This document shows positions 16,611-24,289 of a stretch of 42,323 nt of DNA, in pieces. This DNA comes from JABMPO01 sp964539785 (GTDB lineage: Bacteria > Fidelibacterota > Marinisomatia > Marinisomatales > TCS56). The translations under genes were made by a program, and so were the position numbers. The notes under the pieces were generated by a model. The model saw only the letters and a list, made by a program, of their open reading frames with translations, was not told the DNA's origin and made no database searches. The first letter of the stretch is position 1, and each line of letters begins with the position of its first letter. Location of the stretch: assembly GCA_964539785.1 (NCBI GenBank), contig CAZIJQ010000019.1, forward strand, positions 1 through 42,323, in the 5' to 3' direction.

Positions 16611-16680
16611 GCAGAGAGTGAAGAGCAAAGAGCAGGGAGCGAAGAGCAAAGAGCGGGGGTGATGGGGGGCGGAGGAGTAA
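16611..16680. repeat. Purine-rich GAGCAAA-type intergenic repeat
   Basis: Short units of GAGCAAA, GAGCAGG and GAGCGAA repeat imperfectly every 7-14 bases after the permease stop. A similar array lies at 40743-40790. It does not look coding on either strand, and frames crossing it on the minus strand mainly shadow the permease. Together with the IS-like motifs next to it, it fills the 218-bp gap before the next gene. Confidence 0.55.
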
Positions 16681-16694
16681 TGAGCAAACAAAGC

Positions 16695-16738
16695 GTTTCC
16701 CATGTTCTGAAACTAAAGTGTTACCTATGCATTGGTTC
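16695..16738. repeat. Tandem pair resembling an insertion-sequence end
   Basis: GTTTCCCATGTTCTGAAAC (16695-16713) and GTTACCTATGCATTGGTTC (16720-16738) are two related 19-mers with starts 25 bases apart. A third relative is at 24153-24172. Inner repeats of this kind are seen at ends of some DDE insertion sequences, but no transposase is present. They may mark a decayed element. Confidence 0.4.
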
Positions 16739-16828
16739 CACATGGGCGCAAGCAAAACTTAGAACCAAGAACTTTAACACTCAAACACCCTAACACTCTG
16801 AACGACGCACTAAGTTTAGAAACAGATA

Positions 16829-18115
16829 CTATTTATATAAATAATACTTTTTAGTCTGTTCTCTGAATGAGGTCACATCCTTATTCAGATAATCTTCCAC
16901 ATCGGCGTAGCGATAGTTTTTAGTAAACAATTCCCGTACTTTGTTTGATCCCGTTACCTTATCAAACATCCGCAGGCGATTATCTTTGGCCAGATAAAAG
17001 GGATTCTGCTCCGGATATAATTTAATCAACGCTTCGAGATAACGGAATTGTAGGCTCAGGAGATTGACCTCAGCCGGATCAATGATATGAATCTGGACAC
17101 CGCCCAGATAAGTCCCTATGTCACGTCCATAATACGGTTTATAGACCACGGGGCGAAAAATAATACCGGGCAATTCCAAGGCATTTAGTTCTGCCGCAAT
17201 AGCATCGGCATCAACCCATTCGGCGCCGATTAATTGAAATGGCGCTGTATAACCCACGCCTTCTGATACGACACCTAACTCACCCATAACACCGGTACTA
17301 ACGTAGTAAAGCGGCGAATATTTATGCGGGATATGGGGCGAGGTAGGCACCCACTCCAGACCGGTATCCTCATAGGTCATCGTGCGCCGCCAGTTTTTCA
17401 TGGAAACCACCGCCAGATCACACTGGATGCCATCCTTCAACATTTTTTCGCCATTAAGCATCCGGGCAAATTCAGCGACCGTCAGACCATAGACATAAGG
17501 CACCGGGAATTGGCTCACAAATGAGAAATAGCCTTCTTCCACCAGATTACCCTCGACCCTGTTACCGCTGAGGGGGTTGGGACGATCCAGCACCATAACT
17601 TCCACATCATTCTCTGCACAGGCTTCCATGCAAACACCCAGCGTGCTGATAAAAGTATAGGAGCGGCAGCCGATTCCCTGGATATCATAAACCAGCACGT
17701 CCACGCCCTTCAACATATCAGGGGTTGGTTTGCGGGTTTTGCCATAGAGGGAAAAAACCGGCAGACCGGTGCGTTCATCAGTATAAAATCCGACATGCTC
17801 ACCGGCGGTCTGGGCACCGCGTACACCATGTTCGGGTCCGTATAAAGCCACCAGATTGACATTGGGAGCTTCATACAACAGGTCGACAGTCGATTTCAGA
17901 TTCCAATCAACGCCAGTAGCATTGGTAACCAACCCAACCCGCTTGCCTTCCAACAAGGCAAAATCCTGCTGCTTTAACAGTTCAATACCGGTTACAACTC
18001 TGGCCTGATCTTCGGAGATTCTTACCCCGGTCGCAATCGGAACGGTTGTGGCGCAGCCGGCAAGTATAATTAACAGAGCCAAACTTGAAATTTTCAATAT
18101 TAGTCTGATAAACAT
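16829..18115 (-). CDS. Exo-beta-N-acetylmuramidase NamZ-like (DUF1343) lipoprotein
   Basis: The 428-residue protein has a lipoprotein signal (LALLIILAGC at about 13-22). It then has the full DUF1343/YbbC signature: GLVTNATGVD, ALYGPEHGVRG, DVLVYDIQGIGCRSYTFIST and MVLDRPNPLSG. The characterised family member NamZ (GH171) removes terminal N-acetylmuramic acid from peptidoglycan fragments. The family's candidate catalytic Glu, in the GPEHG motif, is present. A lipid anchor would hold it in the periplasm or at the outer membrane for cell-wall recycling or scavenging. It is the last of a leftward series with a Gly-rich lipoprotein and GH97, separated by about 100 bases each. Confidence 0.88.
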   Translation of the reverse strand: MFIRLILKISSLALLIILAGCATTVPIATGVRISEDQARVVTGIELLKQQDFALLEGKRVGLVTNATGVDWNLKSTVDLLYEAPNVNLVALYGPEHGVRGAQTAGEHVGFYTDERTGLPVFSLYGKTRKPTPDMLKGVDVLVYDIQGIGCRSYTFISTLGVCMEACAENDVEVMVLDRPNPLSGNRVEGNLVEEGYFSFVSQFPVPYVYGLTVAEFARMLNGEKMLKDGIQCDLAVVSMKNWRRTMTYEDTGLEWVPTSPHIPHKYSPLYYVSTGVMGELGVVSEGVGYTAPFQLIGAEWVDADAIAAELNALELPGIIFRPVVYKPYYGRDIGTYLGGVQIHIIDPAEVNLLSLQFRYLEALIKLYPEQNPFYLAKDNRLRMFDKVTGSNKVRELFTKNYRYADVEDYLNKDVTSFREQTKKYYLYK

Positions 18116-18211
18116 TTAAGCACTCCTAATTATCGCGATGAATTTCTATACATAGTCAATCAAAAACAATACTAGCAGATTTGAATAAAGTGTTAATCGA
18201 ACAATTATACT

Positions 18212-19048
18212 TTACTGCTGCCCGGCCAGCTTTACTTTAACCCAGACCTTCATAGACTCCGCTAATTGACGGTTACCACCACTACGACCCTGTCCGCCCA
18301 TTCCGCCACGGCCGCCTCTACCGCCACCGGCTGGTGAGCCGCCTTCCATACCACCACCACGACCCATACCACCGCCCTGCCCTCTGCGTTCACCCATTTC
18401 AGCCATCATAGCCTCACGGTCTATATCGCCTGCTACCCAGCCAACACCGATTATCGATCCCGGTTCAATTAATATACCCTTATTGTATACTTCCATTTCA
18501 CTGAAAGGAATTTGCATTTCAATTATGAACTGCCCCAGGGTATAACCGGACTTGACGACAATATCACTGGATTCCAATAATGAAATTTGTTTTATCGGAA
18601 ATTCATCGGGGCCATATACCTCAGCCGTATTCTCTGAGCGTATCAATAATTCAATCTGGTCATCCCGATCAATGTAGGAAGATCGCGGATCGGGCAACAG
18701 GTCCCGCATTTCACCGAATCCGCCACCAATAGGATATTTCACACCCAACGTCTGGCGCTTACCACCTTTCGGATCAACCCAGATTGTGAGTCCCAGAGTC
18801 AGGGCTTGCATGATCGTCCGCTGGTCGGCTGTCCGAAACGACAAATACAGATTGCGGTCGTCATTCATTAAGCCAACCGCTACTTTTTGTCCTTTGGGTA
18901 CAATCTGGTGACCCTGCCAATCGCGATCCATACCGTCAACCACGATTTGTCCATTAGTCCAACTACTGTTTAGCACATTCTTCTTACAACCGGTTAAAAA
19001 GAACGTAATAATAACAAATAGAAAAAATATTTGAAGATTTAATTTCAT
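18212..19048 (-). CDS. Lipoprotein with CBM9-like domain and Gly-rich tail
   Basis: The 278-residue protein has a lipobox (FFLTGCKK). Residues about 30-200 look like a family 9 carbohydrate-binding-like beta-sandwich (VDGMDRDWQGH, GLMNDDRNLYLSFRT, LTIWVDPKGGK). Residues about 205-262 are extremely rich in Gly, Arg and Met (GRGGGMEGG, GGRGGRGGMGGQ), and the C-terminus closes the fold with MKVWVKVKL. The Gly-rich part thus looks like a flexible loop inserted before the last strand. Function is unknown; glycan binding beside GH97 is an inference. Confidence 0.7.
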   Translation of the reverse strand: MKLNLQIFFLFVIITFFLTGCKKNVLNSSWTNGQIVVDGMDRDWQGHQIVPKGQKVAVGLMNDDRNLYLSFRTADQRTIMQALTLGLTIWVDPKGGKRQTLGVKYPIGGGFGEMRDLLPDPRSSYIDRDDQIELLIRSENTAEVYGPDEFPIKQISLLESSDIVVKSGYTLGQFIIEMQIPFSEMEVYNKGILIEPGSIIGVGWVAGDIDREAMMAEMGERRGQGGGMGRGGGMEGGSPAGGGRGGRGGMGGQGRSGGNRQLAESMKVWVKVKLAGQQ

Positions 19049-19128
19049 TGTAATTCCCGTTTAATGATCATATTTATTGAAATTGCTAATATATGCAAAT
19101 TTGTTCCTAAGGTAAATTTCCTCGAGAA

Positions 19129-21186
19129 TCAATCGGCAAGTGGTATAAACCGGATTGCCTGTCCGCCTCCGGGAGCCAGCTTAAGTGTTAGATTGGTGTC
19201 ACTGGCAACAGTCTGCTTGCTGATTTCATAAGCATAGGGATTTGTTTTCCAATCCGCATCGGCGCCATCGGCATAGATTACAACCTCATATCGCCGACCA
19301 GGTTCCAGAAAACTCAATTGAACTTCCAACACACGACCTGATTCATTGGTAATGCTGCCAAGATACCAATCGCTGCTGTTACGATCCTGGCGCGCGATTG
19401 TCAAAAACTGTCCGATTTCAGCATTCAAAACCACTGTCTTTTCCCAATCAGTGGGAACATCTTTGATGAATTGGAAGGCAGGATGACCAACATAGTTTTC
19501 CGGCAGATCGGCAGCCATGTGCAGAGGACTGTATATAGTCAGGTAGAGCGCCAGTTGTTTGATGAGCGTTGTACTCACGCGGACATCAGGCCGGTTGGCG
19601 GCTTCAAAAAGGAGATTAAAAATACCTGGTGTGAAATCGAACGGTCCGGCCAGGCAACGGGTAAAGGGAATAATCGTTGTGTAGTCCGGTGGATTGCCTC
19701 CATCCTTGCTCCAGGCATTGAATTCCTGACCGCGAGCGCCTTCGCGAGTCATCATATTAGGCCAGGTGCGCCGGATGCCGGTGTCTTTAATGGGTTCGTG
19801 GACATCGAGCATGATTTTATAACGAGCGGCCGTTTCCACAACCTTACGATAATGGTTAACCATGTACTGCCCGTGGTGCCACTCCCGGTGTTCGGTAGGC
19901 TGACCATTTTCATAGCGGATCACGTTTTGTCCGTGGCCAACATATCCGGTTTTAACTGTATTTATTCCATATTTTTTGTATAAATCAAAAGCCGCTTCCA
20001 CCTGTGCCTCGTAATTACCAACACCCTTGCTGGTTTCATGGTGGCCGATTAATCGTACACCTTTATCCGCAGCATAGGCGCTCAGTTTCGGCAGATCAAA
20101 ATCAGGATGTGTCTCGGTGAAACTGAAGATATTTCCATTGGCGATCCAGTCCCCATCCCAGCCGGTGTTCCAACCTTCCACCAGCACACCGGGAAAACCG
20201 TGCTCGGCTGCAAAGTCGATATATTGTTTAACATTTGCCGTAGTGGCGCCATGTTTATCGCCGGAGCCCCAACTGTATTTACCAATGTGCATGCCCCACC
20301 AAATACCCACATATTTCCCAGGTTGTAACCAGGATGGGTCTTCAATCCGGCTGGGCTCATTTAAATTGAGAATCAGATATGAAGTGATCAAGTCGCCTGG
20401 AGTTTCAGCAATCTGAATTGTGCGCCAGGGCGATACGTGAGGCACGACAGCCCTGACCTTATCACCTTCAGCCCAGGGAACCAAATCGCATTTGAGCAGA
20501 TTGTCACCAAGATTGGTCAGGGTCATGCTGGCATAATCGGTGAGGGCTGCTTCATGGATGCTGAGGTAAAGTCCGTCCGCAGTTTGCATTGTCAGTGGGG
20601 TGTGAGCCATATCGATGGCGCTGATCGCTGTATTTTCGTACAAATACTCGTAGCGGTTCCACTGATAAGCGCCGATCCACCAGGCTTGATGATCAGCGGG
20701 CAGGGCAAATTCCGTTAGTTCATCCATTATCACAAAACGGTCCAGGTTGGGCTGTTCAGGAAATTCAAAACGAAAACCGATCCCATCGTTGAAGGCGCGG
20801 AAAACAACATTATAATTGCAAACCCGGGTATCGGAATTAACCAGTTGCACTCGCATTTCGTTATAATTAGTACGAATCACCCGCTCTTCACCCCAGGGCT
20901 GCTCCCAGGTTTTGTCAAAATGATCAAATTGGACATCCCCCATAGTCAGTTCCGTAGCCAGATTTATATCTGACTGGAGTGTAAAACCCAAACGCGACCA
21001 ATTGACAACCAGACGCTCGCCATGACTAACCCGATAATGGGGAATGCCATCGATCAGCTTTAAGCTTAGCTTGTTGACTCCATCAGGAGAGGTCAGTTCG
21101 GAAGAGTTTTTAGCTGCCATAACACAATTACCAATGATACTCCAGATTGCCAGCATGGATGCCAGACTAGCTACCATCTTGATCAT
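19129..21186 (-). CDS. Glycoside hydrolase family 97 (SusB-like alpha-glucosidase)
   Basis: The 685-residue protein has a signal peptide ending near NCVMAA, a GH97 N-terminal beta-sandwich (about 30-280), a TIM barrel (about 290-580) and a small C-terminal sandwich. The barrel has VKTGYVG, HHGQYMVNHY, LDVHEP and REGARGQEFNAW, the arrangement I recall for the inverting SusB-type branch, where two glutamates act as base. The retaining galactosidase branch has an Asp after VKV instead. C-terminal PENYVGHPAFQFIKDVP is typical of the family. Likely role: periplasmic release of glucose from alpha-glucans. Confidence 0.9.
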   Translation of the reverse strand: MIKMVASLASMLAIWSIIGNCVMAAKNSSELTSPDGVNKLSLKLIDGIPHYRVSHGERLVVNWSRLGFTLQSDINLATELTMGDVQFDHFDKTWEQPWGEERVIRTNYNEMRVQLVNSDTRVCNYNVVFRAFNDGIGFRFEFPEQPNLDRFVIMDELTEFALPADHQAWWIGAYQWNRYEYLYENTAISAIDMAHTPLTMQTADGLYLSIHEAALTDYASMTLTNLGDNLLKCDLVPWAEGDKVRAVVPHVSPWRTIQIAETPGDLITSYLILNLNEPSRIEDPSWLQPGKYVGIWWGMHIGKYSWGSGDKHGATTANVKQYIDFAAEHGFPGVLVEGWNTGWDGDWIANGNIFSFTETHPDFDLPKLSAYAADKGVRLIGHHETSKGVGNYEAQVEAAFDLYKKYGINTVKTGYVGHGQNVIRYENGQPTEHREWHHGQYMVNHYRKVVETAARYKIMLDVHEPIKDTGIRRTWPNMMTREGARGQEFNAWSKDGGNPPDYTTIIPFTRCLAGPFDFTPGIFNLLFEAANRPDVRVSTTLIKQLALYLTIYSPLHMAADLPENYVGHPAFQFIKDVPTDWEKTVVLNAEIGQFLTIARQDRNSSDWYLGSITNESGRVLEVQLSFLEPGRRYEVVIYADGADADWKTNPYAYEISKQTVASDTNLTLKLAPGGGQAIRFIPLAD

Positions 21187-21391
21187 TTAAATCACCTGTT
21201 AACTATTTATTTAAGAGAGTTAAATGTAGGCCTTCACGACCAATCGGATAAAGTAAAAGCCCGCCTGGTTTAAAGAATCAACTGAGTGATTCAGAGCATG
21301 TAAACAGCCTTACTTAAAATGAATCTTTAGGTATAAACCCTGGAAGTAAAAAAGTGAACTGAGAAATCTTTCTACAGTTTAGAACTCCTAT

Positions 21392-22306
21392 TTAATCCAG
21401 TTTATGGTTCTGGTCAATAAAGATGGAAAAGGCATCACGCTGCATTGTAACATGGATCGGTGTACTGCCAAGTATTTCACCATCGATATTAAGAGCATCG
21501 TTCTCATCGGGAATGATGGAAAAATCAGTCACCTGGCGGTAATCCAGTAAATCGGAATGAATGTGATCACCGGTAAAAATCTTTGGAAACAGGTTCAGCA
21601 AATTCTTCCGGGTAGTATCGCGAACGACGGATAGGTCGATAAGACCATCATTTAATTTAGCCTTGGGTCCCATCATCATTCCTTTGCCAGCGAATTTCGT
21701 AATACTGCCCAAAATAAAAATTAAATCATCATCGAATTCCTCTCCCTCGATAATCAGCTTGACGTGGCGCTTGCGAGCTTTCATAATTTCCATCACAGCC
21801 GCATAGGTGTAACGGGTTTCTCCCATCCAACGCACGTTTTCCGCCCGAACATTGAGATCAGTAACCAATCCCCAGCCGATTATATTAAAGGCATAAACAA
21901 CCTTATGATCCATCTGCACTTTTGCCGCATCTATTGTGCGGGTATGTCCCTGTACAATAATTTTTGCTGCTTCAACCGGGTCCAGACAATCCAGATCGTG
22001 CATGAGTGAATTTCCGGTACCACCTGGTATCAAGCCCAGGGGGACCATCTTTCCATCAGCTCTGGACAATAATCCGTTTAAAACCTCATGCATTGTTCCA
22101 TCGCCACCTATTGCACAGATACCATCATAGGGTTCTAAATCGATGGAACGGGAGATATCCCTAGAATGACCGGCGTAGCGGGTTTCAATAACATCAAGTT
22201 TATAACCGCCAGCCTCAAGGATTGGTTTTACCCTGTGAAATATTTCTAACCCAGATTTTAATCCCCCCATTGGATTTACAATCAAAGCCATTGTACGTAC
22301 AGCCAT
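21392..22306 (-). CDS. Diacylglycerol kinase family lipid kinase (YegS/DgkB-like)
   Basis: The 304-residue protein has the DAGK catalytic motif GGDGTMHEVLNGL (about residues 62-74) and the second motif LGLIPGGTGNSLMHDL. The C-terminal domain (KLNDGLIDLSVVRD, LNIDGEILGSTPIHV) is also typical. The family phosphorylates lipid hydroxyls with ATP at the inner membrane face. The length is normal for the family. It is separated by about 180-200 bases from both neighbours and is probably a single transcription unit. The exact lipid substrate is not predictable. Confidence 0.9.
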   Translation of the reverse strand: MAVRTMALIVNPMGGLKSGLEIFHRVKPILEAGGYKLDVIETRYAGHSRDISRSIDLEPYDGICAIGGDGTMHEVLNGLLSRADGKMVPLGLIPGGTGNSLMHDLDCLDPVEAAKIIVQGHTRTIDAAKVQMDHKVVYAFNIIGWGLVTDLNVRAENVRWMGETRYTYAAVMEIMKARKRHVKLIIEGEEFDDDLIFILGSITKFAGKGMMMGPKAKLNDGLIDLSVVRDTTRKNLLNLFPKIFTGDHIHSDLLDYRQVTDFSIIPDENDALNIDGEILGSTPIHVTMQRDAFSIFIDQNHKLD

Positions 22307-22485
22307 AGCTCACTTCCTCATCCTTTAATATGTGGTAACCAACCTATCTATAGATTCACGATTGATTGAGCATAAATTAATCAATCGTTAGCAATTATCA
22401 ACGCTGGAGATCAGAACTCACTAACAGCCATTCATATTATAAATAATTACTTTAATTCGGTTCTAAGAATTGCACTGAGTAACTG

Positions 22486-23490
22486 TCATTGATCAGCGAA
22501 TATCTTAATAACGGGCTGACCGTCTGACATCCTATACCCGCGATACATGCCGGGTGTATTGAAGACCATTGTGATATTGCCGCCCTTATCAATACCAATA
22601 ACACCGCCCGTACCGCCTAGTCTGCCGATTTCATTGTGGATCACATTCTCAGCTGCGGTTTGAAGTGAAACACCGCCGAATTCCATCCGGGCGGAAATGG
22701 CATACCCACACACCGTGCGCATAAAGTATTCACCAGTCCCGGTAGCTGACACGGCGCAGGTGCGGTTATCGGCATAGGTGCCGGCGCCGATTATCGGAGA
22801 ATCACCAATCCGTCCGAAGCGCTTATTAGTCAGGCCTCCCGTTGATGTCCCGGCCGCCAAATTACCACGCTTATCCAGGGCAACCACGCCAACGGTGCCA
22901 TGCTTTTTCGGTTCTGTCTGCTGTTCCTTAGCCTGGGCTTTCTGCAGGGACTGCCAGCGTCGTTCTGTATAGAAATAGGACTGATCCACGAATTCCAGAC
23001 CCTGCTCGCGGGCAAAGGTTTCCGCACCATCCCCATAGAACAGAACATGGGGTGAATTTTCCATTACCAGCCGGGCGGCTTTGATCGGATTCTTAATCTG
23101 CTTAACACCGGAGACCGCCCCGGCCTGGAGGGTCTTTCCATCCATGATTGAGGCATCCAATTCATTGGTGCCGTTCGAGGCGAAAACAGCGCCCTTCCCC
23201 GCATTGAACAAGGGCGAATCTTCCAAAATAATAATTGTTTTTTCGACCGCCTCGAGACCGGTACCACCGGCAGCCAAAACAGCATAGCCAATTCCTAGGG
23301 CTTCCTCCAGTTTTGCCCGGTAGCTCTGCTCCTGCTCCGCGGTCAGTTTGTCACGACTAATCGTACCGGCCCCGCCATGGATTACCAGACCGAAATTGGA
23401 ATCCGATACAGATTGTTTCCCACACGACGTCAAAATACTGAAAACCATAAGAACCAGTATAACTGATAAAAGGGATTTGTTGTTATTCAT
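22486..23490 (-). CDS. iaaA: Isoaspartyl peptidase/L-asparaginase lipoprotein
   Basis: The 334-residue product is a plant-type (Ntn) asparaginase. The autocatalytic nucleophile is Thr199 in KHGTVGVVALD, preceded by the linker QQTEPK. Substrate-binding blocks FGRIGDSPIIGAGTYAD and SATGTGEYFMR follow. A lipobox (SILTSCGK) predicts a periplasmic or outer-membrane lipoprotein. I chose the ATG at 23490 because GTGAGGAT lies at ribosome-site distance; in-frame ATGs at 23496 and 23502 are alternatives. The enzyme removes isoaspartyl residues or asparagine. A degraded partial copy lies just upstream. Confidence 0.9.
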   Translation of the reverse strand: MNNNKSLLSVILVLMVFSILTSCGKQSVSDSNFGLVIHGGAGTISRDKLTAEQEQSYRAKLEEALGIGYAVLAAGGTGLEAVEKTIIILEDSPLFNAGKGAVFASNGTNELDASIMDGKTLQAGAVSGVKQIKNPIKAARLVMENSPHVLFYGDGAETFAREQGLEFVDQSYFYTERRWQSLQKAQAKEQQTEPKKHGTVGVVALDKRGNLAAGTSTGGLTNKRFGRIGDSPIIGAGTYADNRTCAVSATGTGEYFMRTVCGYAISARMEFGGVSLQTAAENVIHNEIGRLGGTGGVIGIDKGGNITMVFNTPGMYRGYRMSDGQPVIKIFADQ

Positions 23491-23560
23491 GAACATCCTC
23501 ACTTATTTCTAGCCTGAATTTCGGCATAAATAATATGAATAAATAATCTTCCAATAGCGC

Positions 23561-23645
23561 AGGCTGCGCCAGGCGATTATCGACCTCGGTACAGGTGTCG
23601 ATGATCGGTGAATCACCGATCCGGCCAGCTTGCTTACCAATTTGA
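23561..23645 (-). pseudogene. Remnant of a second isoaspartyl peptidase gene
   Basis: The minus strand encodes KQAGRIGDSPIIDTCTEVDN, which aligns with KRFGRIGDSPIIGAGTYADN of the intact gene at 22486-23490. The DNA is also similar over about 65-70 bases (compare 22768-22840). Flanking sequence shows no family similarity and there is no catalytic part. It is a decayed piece of a tandem duplicate or of a related gene. Confidence 0.65.
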
Positions 23646-23733
23646 TTTAGCTCTAATTTACAGCAAGATTTAGCTGAGGAAATAATAAAGCGAAAACACT
23701 TTACTAAAATACAATTTAACGAGAACAATAATC

Positions 23734-24114
23734 ATGAATATTTATTTCCTTCTAGCAGCTCTACTCTTGTTACTGCTAGCCTTAGCCCATGCCCGCTGGG
23801 GTGAGAAAAAAGTCTTTCCGTTAATTAAAGAACAGTTTTCCGGTGAAACCTACCTATCGGTTTACGTGCCCTAGCAGCAGTTGACCTGGATTTTGACTCT
23901 CAGCGGCCTGTTCATGTTTCTGGCTGCGATCTGGAAGCAGGGATTTGCCAGTGTAGCCGTTTTTGTTCTACTACTGACTATTGGTAATCTGGTGATTTTC
24001 ACCATTCTGTGCTGGAAGCAGGGCGAAGTCAAGCTGATCACCAAATCAGTACCCCAATATCTCCTGTTCGGGGTGGTAATGATCCTGATATTGCTGGGCC
24101 TGTTTCAGGCCTGA
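23734..24114 (+). pseudogene. Small membrane protein gene interrupted by an in-frame TAG
   Basis: A frame from ATG 23734 runs to TGA at 24112-24114 (126 codons) with a single stop, TAG at 23872-23874 (codon 47). Before it is a signal-anchor helix (FLLAALLLLLLALAHARWGE). After it are three further hydrophobic segments (ILTLSGLFMFLAAIW, VAVFVLLLTIGNLVIF, YLLFGVVMILILLGLF). The context VYVP-stop-QQLTWIL suggests a TGG Trp codon changed to TAG. It may be a real nonsense mutation, an assembly error, or two products; a TTG at 23881 could restart translation. Confidence 0.6.
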
Positions 24115-24152
24115 TTAGCGCTAATCTCAAAAAAAGGTTTATAAATCAAAAT

Positions 24153-24289
24153 GTTATCTATGTATTGGATTCATAAACCACAGATTACACGGATTTCACT
24201 GATTGATTTTTGCTAATCCTTTCTTCTCACCGGCCGAAGGCCGCCTCACGTCTCTCACTCATCACTCATTACTTCTCACTATTCACTTT
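24153..24289. repeat. Intergenic repeat cluster
   Basis: It contains a third copy of the IS-end-like motif (GTTATCTATGTATTGGATTC, 24153-24172). Next is ACCACAGATTACACGGATTT (starting at about 24177), a motif of a kind dispersed in many draft genomes. It ends with a CTCACTCATCACTCATTACT array (about 24255-24290) that touches the 3' end of the next gene. Nothing here looks coding. Confidence 0.45.

Noticed and set aside
16212..16703. 163-codon minus-strand frame running from the intergenic repeats into the permease gene
   Set aside because: Its beginning is translated low-complexity repeat and the rest is antisense to the ABC permease.
19471..19983. 170-codon open frame opposite the GH97 gene
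   Set aside because: It is a shadow of the GH97 catalytic barrel on the other strand, with no family features.
23872..23874. TAG as pyrrolysine or programmed readthrough codon
   Set aside because: Nothing in the window (pylT, pylS or a stimulatory structure) supports it, and the context fits a simple Trp-to-stop change.
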